This document shows, in pieces, positions 1-8,312 of a stretch of DNA of 10,934 nt. Both the position numbers and the translations under genes were made by a program. The DNA lies in assembly GCA_018396795.1 (NCBI GenBank), contig JAGTRH010000028.1, positions 1 to 10,934 on the forward strand, given 5' to 3'. Source of the stretch: Candidatus Bathyarchaeota archaeon (lineage in GTDB: Archaea; Thermoproteota; Bathyarchaeia; Bathyarchaeales; B26-1). Numbering within the stretch: the stretch's first letter is position 1; each line of letters begins with the position of its first letter. The notes below the pieces were generated by a model that saw only the letters and a program-made list of their open reading frames with translations, was not told where the DNA came from and did not search any database.

Positions 1-1
1 T

Positions 2-1096
2 TTAATGCTCTTTTGGTCGTAAGAGCATCCAAATAGCTGGAACTTTTTTACCATATAAGACCTCAAACAAGCTTTCAGCAGTTTTCTTAATCATGGCCTT
101 TCTTTCAAGCTTATCAACAACTGATATCGCTAGAGCTATGTTATCTTTACCTCGGGCAAATACATGAATTTTCTCTATTCCTTTGTTTAAGCATCTAATG
201 ACCCAAGCGAGATAAGGTGTTTTTTCATCTATTCCGGTTCTAGCTATCAGCATCACGCTGGTCTTGATATAGTTCCCGGAGTAATCAGGGTTTATGTCAA
301 CACCCGGTTTCTTTTCTGCCAGCCTAATCATAACATCCGCAAAATCCTTGGTTTCCTTGATTATAGTATCCGTTGGTGGTCTTAAGCCAAGTAAACCAGC
401 TAACTCATTGAACTCAGTAAAGATAAGTCTAGTGAGCATACCCTGAGAATCGAGCTTCTCCAAGGAATCGTAATATTTGGATACCCCCAGGATTTGACTT
501 GCTATTGGTTCTAAGAATTCTTTTTTAAGGATTACCAAAGCATCTGGCCTATGTTCTTCCAACAATATTCTTCTAGCCATCACCAGATCTGCTGATACCA
601 TAACAGGCTGATAGACGAACGGGCGGGCTTCTGGAATAAGAGCATTACTCATATAAGTGAATGTCGCCGTTGCCAAGTTTCTAGCTTCATTATTCGAACG
701 CCTCAGAAGCACTATGACTTCACCATTCTTAATAAACGCTTCCTTTGTAGTTTCAGTTACCCATTTTATCTTTATGCCATAGGGTAAGATACCCTGTACC
801 TCTGAGTTAATTCTCTTCGAGAAAGAATTTATGGTAGATTGTAAATAAGAAGCTATCGCTCTTTTGTCAAAACTAGGTCCGAGAAAGGAAAGGAAGCGAA
901 ATATAATAGATGCCCATTTTTCAACGGCATCAGGGTTCATAATAAAATATAAAATGATTGTCATCAGAACTGTTGTAGAAACCCAGCCAGTTGTAATAAG
1001 CCAGATATGTTGCCATAGAAAATAGATTACAACAATTATTACTGCAACAACTGTTATATAAACTATCCAGAGAATTTTACCCCTCTTTAAGTTCAT
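2..1096 (-). CDS. Two-TM membrane protein with large cytosolic domain, unknown function
   Basis: The protein has 364 residues. Two hydrophobic segments lie near the N-terminus (about residues 8-28 and 31-53), joined by a very short loop. They are followed by a soluble region of about 300 residues with alternating strand- and helix-like stretches, so the bulk of the protein is probably cytosolic and anchored by a hairpin. I do not recognise a catalytic motif. The soluble part looks like a real conserved domain (for example KWVTETTKEAFI at 111-122 and NYIKTSVMLIARTG at 275-288). The start is supported by a GGTGAG Shine-Dalgarno sequence (1102-1107, minus strand) 5 bases before the ATG. The first 20 bases overlap the preceding zinc-ribbon gene, so the two are co-translated and may act together. 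The stop codon is at 2-4, so the gene is complete. A membrane-anchored effector or sensor is possible but unproven. Confidence 0.85.
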   Translation of the reverse strand: MNLKRGKILWIVYITVVAVIIVVIYFLWQHIWLITTGWVSTTVLMTIILYFIMNPDAVEKWASIIFRFLSFLGPSFDKRAIASYLQSTINSFSKRINSEVQGILPYGIKIKWVTETTKEAFIKNGEVIVLLRRSNNEARNLATATFTYMSNALIPEARPFVYQPVMVSADLVMARRILLEEHRPDALVILKKEFLEPIASQILGVSKYYDSLEKLDSQGMLTRLIFTEFNELAGLLGLRPPTDTIIKETKDFADVMIRLAEKKPGVDINPDYSGNYIKTSVMLIARTGIDEKTPYLAWVIRCLNKGIEKIHVFARGKDNIALAISVVDKLERKAMIKKTAESLFEVLYGKKVPAIWMLLRPKEH

Positions 1097-1310
1097 TACT
1101 TCTCACCTTCATGTAGCAATTGAAATTACTACAACATATTCTTATTTCTCGATCCGACGGATATAACGCTCCAAAATTTTCTATTGTGATTGTAGTACCA
1201 CAAATAGAGCATCTTATCTTGCCTTCTTCAAACTCTTTCAGCAAACCCAAACCTTCCAGAAGTATTTTTAAATCAGCTTCATAAACAGCTTTAAATATAC
1301 GCTTTTCCAT
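1077..1310 (-). CDS. Small zinc-ribbon protein, unknown function
   Basis: The protein has 77 residues. An N-terminal helical part (about 1-30, rich in Leu and Glu) is followed by a zinc-ribbon-like part with C34-x2-C37 and a second knuckle C59-C60-x4-C65. Four of these five cysteines probably bind one zinc ion. I cannot name the family. Its stop lies inside the next gene (20-base overlap), which marks translational coupling to the two-TM protein and suggests the ribbon protein is its soluble partner or regulator. The ATG at 1310 lies about 27 bases from the centre of a good TATA box on the minus strand, so this is the first gene of the unit and is probably translated from a leaderless mRNA. 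The paired cysteines and the promoter make it a real gene despite its size. Confidence 0.8.
   Translation of the reverse strand: MEKRIFKAVYEADLKILLEGLGLLKEFEEGKIRCSICGTTITIENFGALYPSDREIRICCSNFNCYMKVRSNELKEG
1102..1107 (-). promoter_or_regulatory. Shine-Dalgarno site of the two-TM protein gene
   Basis: On the minus strand this reads GGTGAG, 5 bases before the ATG at 1096 and inside the coding end of the zinc-ribbon gene. It decides the start of the membrane protein and shows that internal operon genes here use Shine-Dalgarno initiation. Confidence 0.7.
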
Positions 1311-1356
1311 TAGAATTAAATTTTGGTCGAAGCTTAAAAATCTTTCTGACCCTTAT
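1311..1356. promoter_or_regulatory. Divergent promoter region, zinc-ribbon operon / NYN remnant
   Basis: These 46 bases separate two divergent starts. On the minus strand a BRE-like AGAAAGA (complement of 1341-1347) precedes a TATA box TTTTTAAG (complement of 1333-1340). Its centre lies about 26-27 bases from the ATG at 1310, the expected archaeal spacing for a leaderless transcript. In the plus direction the same AT-rich core is only about 20 bases before the ATG at 1357, which is too close. This fits the idea that the plus-strand gene has lost its own 5' end and proper promoter. Confidence 0.7.
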
Positions 1357-1756
1357 ATGCAAGTGCGCGTGCTATATTACTATGATACTATTGTTGATGA
1401 AACCGAGCAGGAGAAAAGACAGGAGCAGAACTCTTTCTTCAGCATAATCAGGAGCATGCCGCTCTGTACTGTAAGGCTTGGACAGTTAATAAAAACTGAG
1501 GAAGGTTATAGGCAGAAAGGAGTTGATATTTTGATGGCTATCGACATGTTATCGAAAGCATATGAAAATCAATATGATATCACCATTTTACTAGCGGGAG
1601 ACGGGGACTTTAGACTTAGTGGAAGCTGTGAAAGACGCTGGTAAAAGGGTTTGCGGAGCTTATTTCGAGGACCAAGTTTCAAAGGAACTCTTAGAAAGCT
1701 TGGATACGCGTATTCCGCTTAATGAAGATATGTTAAAAGCGCGCGCTAATATCTAG
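1357..1756 (+). pseudogene. Broken NYN-domain (LabA/DUF88-type) nuclease gene, 5'-truncated and frameshifted
   Basis: The first frame (1357-1644) gives 95 residues with the middle of a LabA-like NYN domain: a YYYDT strand near the N-terminus, KGVDILMAIDML (residues 53-64) and LAGDGDF (79-85). After the last motif the frame runs into unrelated residues and a stop. Moving to another frame at about 1616 restores LVEAVKDAGKRV and then 34 more residues ending at TAG 1754-1756, which is the normal C-terminal part of the fold. The bases ttt aga c tta gtg suggest that two bases of the Pro codon in the usual GDGDFxPLVEAV motif are lost. The N-terminal strand carrying the FIDGxN motif with the first catalytic Asp is also absent: only 46 bases separate the start from the divergent gene. 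Members of this family are RNases of the PIN-like fold. With two independent lesions this copy is very probably dead. Confidence 0.8.
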
Positions 1757-1772
1757 AGACTAGGTAGGTTTG

Positions 1773-3170
1773 TCAAACGAGCACATAAAGCCTGTAAATT
1801 TCAGCTAAACTTCTTTGTAAAGTAAATACTTTGTTCCACATATGTACGCATCTTCTAAGATTGAGAAGTTTTTCTCTAAGCTCAAGTTTTCTACGATCTA
1901 TCATACCTTTTTTGTCGAAGATGAGTTTTCTGGGAGTTTTCTCGGTTAAGAGTTCATTAAGTATGCTAGTTATTTCACTAAATTCGATGTTAGATAAAGT
2001 AGAAAACCAAATAAGAGCAGGAGCATAGAGATAGAGGTGTTCGTCAGATTCTTCTATCCACCCTTCTTTACGTGGGTCAATCATGACTTTAATGACTTCT
2101 GAATCCATGATCTCTGCTTTTTTCGCAGCGTAATTCTTTTCAGCGTAATTCATTGTTCCGGATATTTTGTTTTGAAAAAGATTTAGAAGCTCACGATTTA
2201 ACTTTATCTTCACATTTTTAAAAATATGATCATCTGTCGTCACGTTTAAAATTTCTCCTATATGCACGAAAGCATTGGATAGAATGTCAAAGGGCGTTTC
2301 ATAAAATGCTAAAATATATCCTGTTTCGTCAGCTGAATTTTTCAATAACATATTGTTGCTCATGACAATAATCCCTGCGATGTTGGATATGACGGCATCT
2401 CTTCTATTGAAGTATTCCTCATATAACTTTTCATCGACCTGCTCAATCTTAGGTATAATTGCCCTAAATGGGCCGATCACCTTACATTTGACTTTTTTCA
2501 TAGACTTTTCGTCGTATATGCTGGCGAAGGCATAGATTTCTACATCAATGAAATTCAGCCTTTCTCCCAGTATGTACCCGCTGCTTTCTTTTGCTTTCTT
2601 ATAATCTATCAAAAGTAATAGATTACACGGTACTAAAAGTTTCTTTTCGCCTTCACGAGTAATTATAGAAATGCTTGAAAAAGGCGTTGGCAATATCGAA
2701 CTAAAAGTTTCCCGAACTATTGCCAGTGGTTTTATCAAATTACCGTATAGGTACTTTATTAAGAGCAATTTGTAATTTGTTAAAGACTCTAACTCAATTT
2801 GACCATGTGAAATAAAACATCCGAATAATTCTTCTCCTAGTTTTGATTGCTCATCTCTTTGAAGACGCATTTTCTTTACTTTGAACAAGGTATCAAGAGG
2901 AGCGAGTTCTTGTTGTCCCATATATCGCAATGATCTAACTATGCCCAATTGCAGAAAATATAGGACATAATAGTCATATAACGTAACAAATAATTTAGGT
3001 GTCGGTACTCTTCTCAAAAAAGCTTTTCCAAGCACGAATCTAACATCTGAAGCAAAAGGGAGTGCATGCAAATCGTAATTTTCAAAAATTTCTCCTATTT
3101 CCTGATCTATACCCTTTATTTTGCTGAGAATATTTCTAACAATCTCCTGATCCTTGGAACTAATCGACAT
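1773..3170 (-). CDS. Conserved-looking protein of unknown family, last gene of the DISARM-like operon
   Basis: The protein has 465 residues. I do not recognise the family. There are no membrane segments, no Walker or nuclease motif I can point to, and no zinc ligand pattern. By inspection the N-terminal 170 residues are mostly helical, the middle (about 170-270) has several hydrophobic strands, and the C-terminal third is helical and basic. The ATG is 1 base beyond the stop of the 977-residue DUF1998/PLD protein. It is preceded by GAGGGT (complement of 3174-3179), a Shine-Dalgarno sequence that overlaps that stop, so translation is coupled. Its fixed place behind a helicase and a DrmB-like protein makes a structural or regulatory subunit of the same complex likely. 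It holds the position of an unassigned component, as drmE does in class 2 DISARM, but I see no basis for calling it DrmE. Confidence 0.85.
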   Translation of the reverse strand: MSISSKDQEIVRNILSKIKGIDQEIGEIFENYDLHALPFASDVRFVLGKAFLRRVPTPKLFVTLYDYYVLYFLQLGIVRSLRYMGQQELAPLDTLFKVKKMRLQRDEQSKLGEELFGCFISHGQIELESLTNYKLLLIKYLYGNLIKPLAIVRETFSSILPTPFSSISIITREGEKKLLVPCNLLLLIDYKKAKESSGYILGERLNFIDVEIYAFASIYDEKSMKKVKCKVIGPFRAIIPKIEQVDEKLYEEYFNRRDAVISNIAGIIVMSNNMLLKNSADETGYILAFYETPFDILSNAFVHIGEILNVTTDDHIFKNVKIKLNRELLNLFQNKISGTMNYAEKNYAAKKAEIMDSEVIKVMIDPRKEGWIEESDEHLYLYAPALIWFSTLSNIEFSEITSILNELLTEKTPRKLIFDKKGMIDRRKLELREKLLNLRRCVHMWNKVFTLQRSLAEIYRLYVLV

Positions 3171-3171
3171 C

Positions 3172-6105
3172 TTACCCTCTTGCCTTTCTCTTACTTTTCA
3201 TAAGTATTTGTTGCTTCATAGTCATTACATCCACGGGTCTAATCATTTTTATTTCAAATCGATTTGTAGAAGAAGAACGGATTGTAAGATTCCAGGTAGT
3301 ATTGATTAAGATCGCATCATCGATTATATAAGACTTTTCATGCCTCGGGATATTTGTGATATATACGTCTTTGATGTTTGCTAACTCAGATACATATTTA
3401 TCATAGGTATTTTCCTTCGTCACTAAACTAACCTCTATGCCTCTTTGGCTTATTTCCTTTAGAAGTCCAATACCTTCTTCATCTAGAAATGGTGATACAG
3501 CAAAGATACTTTTGTTTGGAAGTCTTCTTAAGAGAACTTCTCCTATTCTCTTACCTATAAAATCGTCCCCCTTAAAGAAGAATCCAAGAAATAAGGACGC
3601 GAGATAACGTGAAAGTTCCAGATTTTGCGAGATCGGCGTAATGCAGCCACTTTCCATCATAATGCAGGAAGTGCAGCCGTCCACACAATGTGAAGGTCCT
3701 ATGAATTGTAAGATATCTCTTAGCTCATCTAGGATTATTGAACTATCTACTTTTGTGTCTCTGGAGATTTTATAGTATACCTCATTAAGATGTAAATGGA
3801 GGGAGAAACCGTAAAGGTCAAGTATCAGCCCATTATTAACAAACTCCGAGTAATACTCCTTGATCCTTTCCATAACTTCTTTCAGATTGCTACCTCTCTG
3901 AGTGCTAAGATATCTCTCGCGAGCTCTCTTGGCCTCTTCCAAATACATTTCATTTTCTTTTCCATGAATACTTAACATGTTAGTTATTTCATCAACAAAC
4001 TTTATCAGCATTTGGCTTACTCCGCCAAATTTCTCCTTCACATTCTGTACTATATCAATTACGCCCAGAGGGCTATTTTCAGCTATGATGACATAAAGGC
4101 TGTCTTTCTCTTTATCAACATGCGTCAAGTACATCAGATCCCTGTTTTGCAATTCCAATTCCTTAACGAGGAAGGAATGCAGCAAATGTGCCAAGGTGTG
4201 AGTTAATACGTTTGCACAAAATTCGATGATTTCCTCCTGCCTTGTTAAGGCGCTTATGAACTCCTTATATTCCTTTATGATTTTCTCTTTACTTTTCGTA
4301 AAGAATGAAAAAGTCCTCATTCCCCTTTCAGAAACTTTCCAGATAAAATATTTTGATAATACTAGTTTATCAAGTGTTTGGGTCAGTTCATCATTTATTT
4401 TAACAATACTCTTAGGTACATTTTCAGGATCTATTAATTCTAAAATCATTGCACCAACAATACTATAAGGTATGACGAATCCTACTATATTAGTTCTTGG
4501 TAAGGGTTTAACTAAGGCCCTTTTAAAATTAACAACAACTGGAGCACCACTTCCAAAAGTTGCAGGCATATTCCATTGTACTCCCTTATAGATTTCTTGT
4601 ACATTTACGCCTTTTCCTTCGAGAGGAATTAATGGACCTACTTTGTCTAATTTATGAAGCCTTTCTAATCCCAGTATATTTCTTTCAATCACACTGAATA
4701 CCTTTGGAAATATCCGTCTGCTGTAGCTCCAAAATGGGCATCTTTTATCTGTGATCATTCTTCCCTTATAGCACTCATTCTTAAAGGGACAGCTTTCAGA
4801 ATCCCAAGGATCCATAGACATTGCATACCCTAAATAACAATACCATACGTAAGTCAAATCGTTAAATCTATAAGCCTTTCCAGTTCTACCTATTTTCCTT
4901 TCATAAAGTTCTTGAATTTCTTTTTCTAAAGACTCAGTAATTGGAATTTTGAAGTTCCTTGTTTCCCTTTTAAATAAGTCAGCGAGATTTCTTGAGCCAT
5001 ATTTCATCCTAACATAAAATCTTCTTCCCTCGAGTCTTTCTCCTATGATCTTGATTGTAAGCTCCCCGTCTTCTACTCTCAAAATATCAATAGGCTTAAC
5101 CTCTACTATCTCTTCATAATTTCCTCGTCTAACACTTGCTCCTTCTATAATGCTTTTACCTTCCCATTTTCTCTCAATAAAATCCTTGGTTAAATAATCA
5201 AAATTGTCAGAGTTGATAAACCACACAAAATTACCAGCTATGGGAAGAGATACTGTCCCTCTTACTTTATACATTCTCTTTTCAGCTATGGGTTCAAATG
5301 GTGGATGACGATAAAACAACTCATCTATACTCGTTGTCGGAGATTCTTCCTTTGGTTTGTACTCCTCCAGTTTAAATGCTATATTTCCTGCTCCTAAATC
5401 GCCAGTTACATTTTTAAGACCAGTTAGGATTTCAATGAGTTGCCAACTATAAATTCCTCGTCTTATTGCAGCCTCTAATTGGTTTAACAGGTATATATAA
5501 TCACGAGAAAAAGTTTTACTCTCCACGCCTAGAGGCTCTACTGAACGAGATAAAATGTTTTTAGCAACATTCTCAACATCATCTAAGTGATTGGTTATTT
5601 CATTGATAAATGTCTTAGTTGAGCGTATCTTCTCTGAAAGAGTTGAAAGTTCTCTTCTAGAATCTACTCCCCTTCTTCCTTGAAAGGCTAAACTTGACAT
5701 CATCAGCTTGTTTAACTCATAATCCGCTTGTGCTAACATGCTCCTTCCTTCTTCTAGAGACCTTATATTCTCGATCGCTAATTCTAACAGTCTTTTGGAG
5801 TTTTCCATATTTTCTAAAATGTTTTCTGGCGTCTTGCAATCATCCAAAAACTCTTCAAGTATCTGTAACTTATTTTCAAGATCTTTTCTTATTCCTTCTA
5901 ATAATGAAAAACACTTCTCATAAACGTTTAATTCTTTTGCAGTCTCAATTATATCATCATATGCTGACTTTACTTCATTCATTCGCGAAGGAAGACTCCA
6001 AAGTTGATCAATAATCTCGGTTGCTATTATTCTCTCATTATACTCCTGGCGTTCATCTAGAACTTCCTTTAATTTCTCTAAAAATGGTATTACTTCTTCA
6101 CTCAT
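3172..6105 (-). CDS. DrmB-like (DUF1998-type) protein with coiled-coil N-terminus fused to a C-terminal PLD-like (DrmC-like) domain
   Basis: The protein has 977 residues. Residues 1-190 are long charged helices, probably a coiled coil. Around 420-460 is a first Cys cluster (C439, C445, C456, perhaps C423). Residues 630-700 carry LTHTLAHLLHSF (634-645), the type of helix seen in DUF1998/MZB-like proteins. A second cluster has C807, C811, C814 and C821, followed by the helix NLELSRYLA. The last 120 residues form a phospholipase-D-like half: SPFLDEEG (871-878), then H922-x-K924-x4-D929 and a NTTWNLT strand (935-941) in place of the usual GSxN. In DISARM, DrmB is the DUF1998 partner of the DrmA helicase and DrmC is a separate PLD protein; here both appear joined. 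Only one HxK half-site is present, so a nuclease would need two copies. The ATG overlaps the helicase stop (ATGA) and has GAGGTG 7 bases upstream (complement of 6113-6118). Confidence 0.8.
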   Translation of the reverse strand: MSEEVIPFLEKLKEVLDERQEYNERIIATEIIDQLWSLPSRMNEVKSAYDDIIETAKELNVYEKCFSLLEGIRKDLENKLQILEEFLDDCKTPENILENMENSKRLLELAIENIRSLEEGRSMLAQADYELNKLMMSSLAFQGRRGVDSRRELSTLSEKIRSTKTFINEITNHLDDVENVAKNILSRSVEPLGVESKTFSRDYIYLLNQLEAAIRRGIYSWQLIEILTGLKNVTGDLGAGNIAFKLEEYKPKEESPTTSIDELFYRHPPFEPIAEKRMYKVRGTVSLPIAGNFVWFINSDNFDYLTKDFIERKWEGKSIIEGASVRRGNYEEIVEVKPIDILRVEDGELTIKIIGERLEGRRFYVRMKYGSRNLADLFKRETRNFKIPITESLEKEIQELYERKIGRTGKAYRFNDLTYVWYCYLGYAMSMDPWDSESCPFKNECYKGRMITDKRCPFWSYSRRIFPKVFSVIERNILGLERLHKLDKVGPLIPLEGKGVNVQEIYKGVQWNMPATFGSGAPVVVNFKRALVKPLPRTNIVGFVIPYSIVGAMILELIDPENVPKSIVKINDELTQTLDKLVLSKYFIWKVSERGMRTFSFFTKSKEKIIKEYKEFISALTRQEEIIEFCANVLTHTLAHLLHSFLVKELELQNRDLMYLTHVDKEKDSLYVIIAENSPLGVIDIVQNVKEKFGGVSQMLIKFVDEITNMLSIHGKENEMYLEEAKRARERYLSTQRGSNLKEVMERIKEYYSEFVNNGLILDLYGFSLHLHLNEVYYKISRDTKVDSSIILDELRDILQFIGPSHCVDGCTSCIMMESGCITPISQNLELSRYLASLFLGFFFKGDDFIGKRIGEVLLRRLPNKSIFAVSPFLDEEGIGLLKEISQRGIEVSLVTKENTYDKYVSELANIKDVYITNIPRHEKSYIIDDAILINTTWNLTIRSSSTNRFEIKMIRPVDVMTMKQQILMKSKRKARG
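3174..3179 (-). promoter_or_regulatory. Shine-Dalgarno site of the 465-residue protein gene
   Basis: Reads GAGGGT on the minus strand, ending 3 bases before the ATG at 3170 (5 bases if the GAGG core is counted). It overlaps the stop codon of the upstream gene, so ribosomes finishing the DUF1998/PLD protein can restart here. Confidence 0.6.
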
Positions 6106-8312
6106 GAGAATGCACCTCTCATTTCACTTATTAAATCAGAAAAAAACTCCTGAAGCTCGGCATATTCCCTTATCCCCCTTCCACTTTCATAAGTTCTCTT
6201 ACCTTTCCTTGCCATAGAAGAGATACATTCAACTATCTTTCCTCTCTTCTTAACCTGTGGATTATCGGAGGCTACAGGAATTTGTTCCATATACTCTCTT
6301 GCCGAAGGATCAAGCCTCCTCCCTACATCTGGACTATGAGCTAACAAAGTCTCAGAAGGTAAGTTTCTTGTTAATATTATTCCCAATACTGTGCGCAAAC
6401 TATTAAAACTTCTCCCACCTCTTCCTACTCTTTGCGCCAACGATAAGGGATCACTTAGTCCAACATTCAAAATAAACGATACATTCTGATAATCTACGCC
6501 CAATTCAAGTGCTGATGTTGAAAATATCACTCCTATTTTCTCTCCTCTTTCTAAAGCCTCGATCACTTTCCTCCTCTCTTCTTCTTTGATCAAGCTATGT
6601 ACTTCTGCAACCCTTTCTATAAGTTCGTCAAGCCTCCCGCCCTTTCCGAATAGCTCTAAGAACTCGCTCCTCTTATTTCGTGAAAGGTATTGCCAATAAG
6701 AATAACTATCTAAAGAATGTGGAGACTTCCCAAGAATCTTAGGACCTATAAGGTGATCTCTGGGCTCACCGAGACTTATATTCTCCTCATATCCACGATA
6801 TGTCCTCCTAAGCTCCTTTATGTTATCAATGAAGATTATTGACTGAGGAACATATTGTCTGTCATCAACTGTATATGCGTGATTCAGAAAAGCCATTGAC
6901 ACTGCCCATAGCTGGCAATAGGTACTCCAAGAAAACCTTGGGTTTATATCGAATATGCCAATCAAGACTAATCTCCTGCCACCAATCTTTATCTCATTAC
7001 GTAGCTCTGAGATGATTTGATGGAAATTGTATTCCTTTATTTCGTCTCGAGGTATTCCAGTTAATTTAGACGCGAAATCCTTCGCAAATGGCATAGTTGC
7101 AGACGAAATTACAACAGTTGTATCTCTTCTGCTGTGGCTTAACAATAGTTTGATTAAGTTTGAAACGAGTCCCCCGCCTAACCCTTTGTATTCATGAGCT
7201 TCATCTATGACTATAATCCCAACATCAAGTAAGCTATGTACATTCAAATCATACTCATTGTTATCCATCATCCTTGTTTCCAAAGCCCACATATTAGTTA
7301 TTATTATGTCAGGATTTTCCTTTCCTAAAGCTGATCTAGTTGATTTTACAAAAGTGAACTTTTCTCCACATGAGTCGCATCTTACAGACCCTGACTCGAG
7401 GTCATATACCAGTTGAGAATGACAAACCGGACAATTTAACCCTCTAAATGGTTTTCCATCTTCATCTTTACTCCCTCTACGTGGCGTTTCTCTGTCTCGC
7501 AATCCAAAACTGAGATCATACCCATACTTGTTCGCGATCCAAAGAAGGCGTATTGTTCTTTCCGCTTGGTCAACCGATAATGTTATTCTCGGATAAACTA
7601 ATACTACCCTTTCCGGGTTTTTTCCATCGAGTTTGCTCTTTATCAGCCTCGCTAATAAGTAGAAAAGAAAAATTTCCGTTTTTCCGGAGCCTGTTGGAGC
7701 CGTTATAACGTGAGCTTTACTTCTATATTCTAGCATTGAAGCTAAAGTATATGTCTGATAACCGTCTAAGCCCGAGCCTAAATATTCTCTCAATATTTTA
7801 ATGAAGTCATTCGCAGTTTTTTCATCATTGAAGAAGTTCCTTATTGCGTTATATAGCCTTCTATTCATCAGGCCCCCCTGTTCCGAAGGCAAAATAGTCC
7901 TATCGCTTTCAGAAGGAGATTCGATAAAATACAACGATATCCTCGGAGTCACTATATATCTTATGCTTTCCCATTCAGTTCTTATCTCAGCACTTCTTAC
8001 CAGCACATCCATATGCAAGGTTCTAAAAGCATCAACATCTATTTGATTGAGACTTTCAGGAAGTTCTATAAGAAAGCCACATCTTTTTAACTCTTCAAAA
8101 ACCCCCTTAGCATCATTTGTATTCAATCCCAAATCTCTCTCCAGTAAATTGACGATTTCAATTTTGTTTAACGCATACTCAAAATTTCTTATAACTCCAG
8201 TCGATCGGGTAACATGCTCTTCACCCACAACTTTAGGAAATTCTAATTTTGAAATAATTTGATGATAAGCATCAATGAGAACATCTCCGAACTTCCTTGT
8301 AACCGCCTTCAT
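6102..8312 (-). CDS. DEAH-box superfamily 2 helicase with inserted zinc ribbon (DrmA-like / Lhr-MrfA group)
   Basis: The protein has 736 residues. An N-terminal region of about 195 residues with winged-helix-like stretches precedes two RecA-like lobes. Visible motifs: I, TAPTGSGKTE (204-213); Ia, YPRITLSVDQ (240-249); II, DEAH (370-373); III, SAT (404-406); IV, SIIFIDNIK (491-499); V, STSALELGVD (598-607); VI, QRVGRGGR (627-634). A zinc ribbon (C294, C297, C312, C315) sits between motifs Ia and II. The protein ends about 100 residues after motif VI, shorter than COG1205/MrfA-type helicases that continue into DUF1998; that part is supplied by the next gene, which overlaps by 4 bases. This split helicase/DUF1998 pair is the DrmA/DrmB arrangement of DISARM. 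The expected role is ATP-driven translocation on DNA within a defence complex. The ATG at 8312 fits a leaderless start, with the TATA box centred about 28 bases upstream. Confidence 0.88.
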   Translation of the reverse strand: MKAVTRKFGDVLIDAYHQIISKLEFPKVVGEEHVTRSTGVIRNFEYALNKIEIVNLLERDLGLNTNDAKGVFEELKRCGFLIELPESLNQIDVDAFRTLHMDVLVRSAEIRTEWESIRYIVTPRISLYFIESPSESDRTILPSEQGGLMNRRLYNAIRNFFNDEKTANDFIKILREYLGSGLDGYQTYTLASMLEYRSKAHVITAPTGSGKTEIFLFYLLARLIKSKLDGKNPERVVLVYPRITLSVDQAERTIRLLWIANKYGYDLSFGLRDRETPRRGSKDEDGKPFRGLNCPVCHSQLVYDLESGSVRCDSCGEKFTFVKSTRSALGKENPDIIITNMWALETRMMDNNEYDLNVHSLLDVGIIVIDEAHEYKGLGGGLVSNLIKLLLSHSRRDTTVVISSATMPFAKDFASKLTGIPRDEIKEYNFHQIISELRNEIKIGGRRLVLIGIFDINPRFSWSTYCQLWAVSMAFLNHAYTVDDRQYVPQSIIFIDNIKELRRTYRGYEENISLGEPRDHLIGPKILGKSPHSLDSYSYWQYLSRNKRSEFLELFGKGGRLDELIERVAEVHSLIKEEERRKVIEALERGEKIGVIFSTSALELGVDYQNVSFILNVGLSDPLSLAQRVGRGGRSFNSLRTVLGIILTRNLPSETLLAHSPDVGRRLDPSAREYMEQIPVASDNPQVKKRGKIVECISSMARKGKRTYESGRGIREYAELQEFFSDLISEMRGAFS
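6113..6118 (-). promoter_or_regulatory. Shine-Dalgarno site of the DrmB-like gene
   Basis: Reads GAGGTG on the minus strand, 7 bases before the ATG at 6105 and inside the end of the helicase gene. Together with the ATGA stop/start overlap it shows tight translational coupling and supports an equimolar helicase/DUF1998 complex. Confidence 0.7.

Noticed and set aside
1357..1644. The 95-residue frame as an intact short gene
   Set aside because: Its last residues after GDGDF do not fit the family, the expected continuation is present in another frame, and the N-terminal catalytic strand is missing.
1753..1763. Short palindrome ctag-aga-ctag between the convergent genes, as a terminator
   Set aside because: The 4-base arms are too weak, and no T-rich run follows in either direction.
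5694..6014. 106-residue plus-strand open frame opposite the DUF1998/PLD gene
   Set aside because: It is antisense to a strongly supported coiled-coil coding region, has low-complexity Ser/Leu/Phe composition, and has no promoter or ribosome site.
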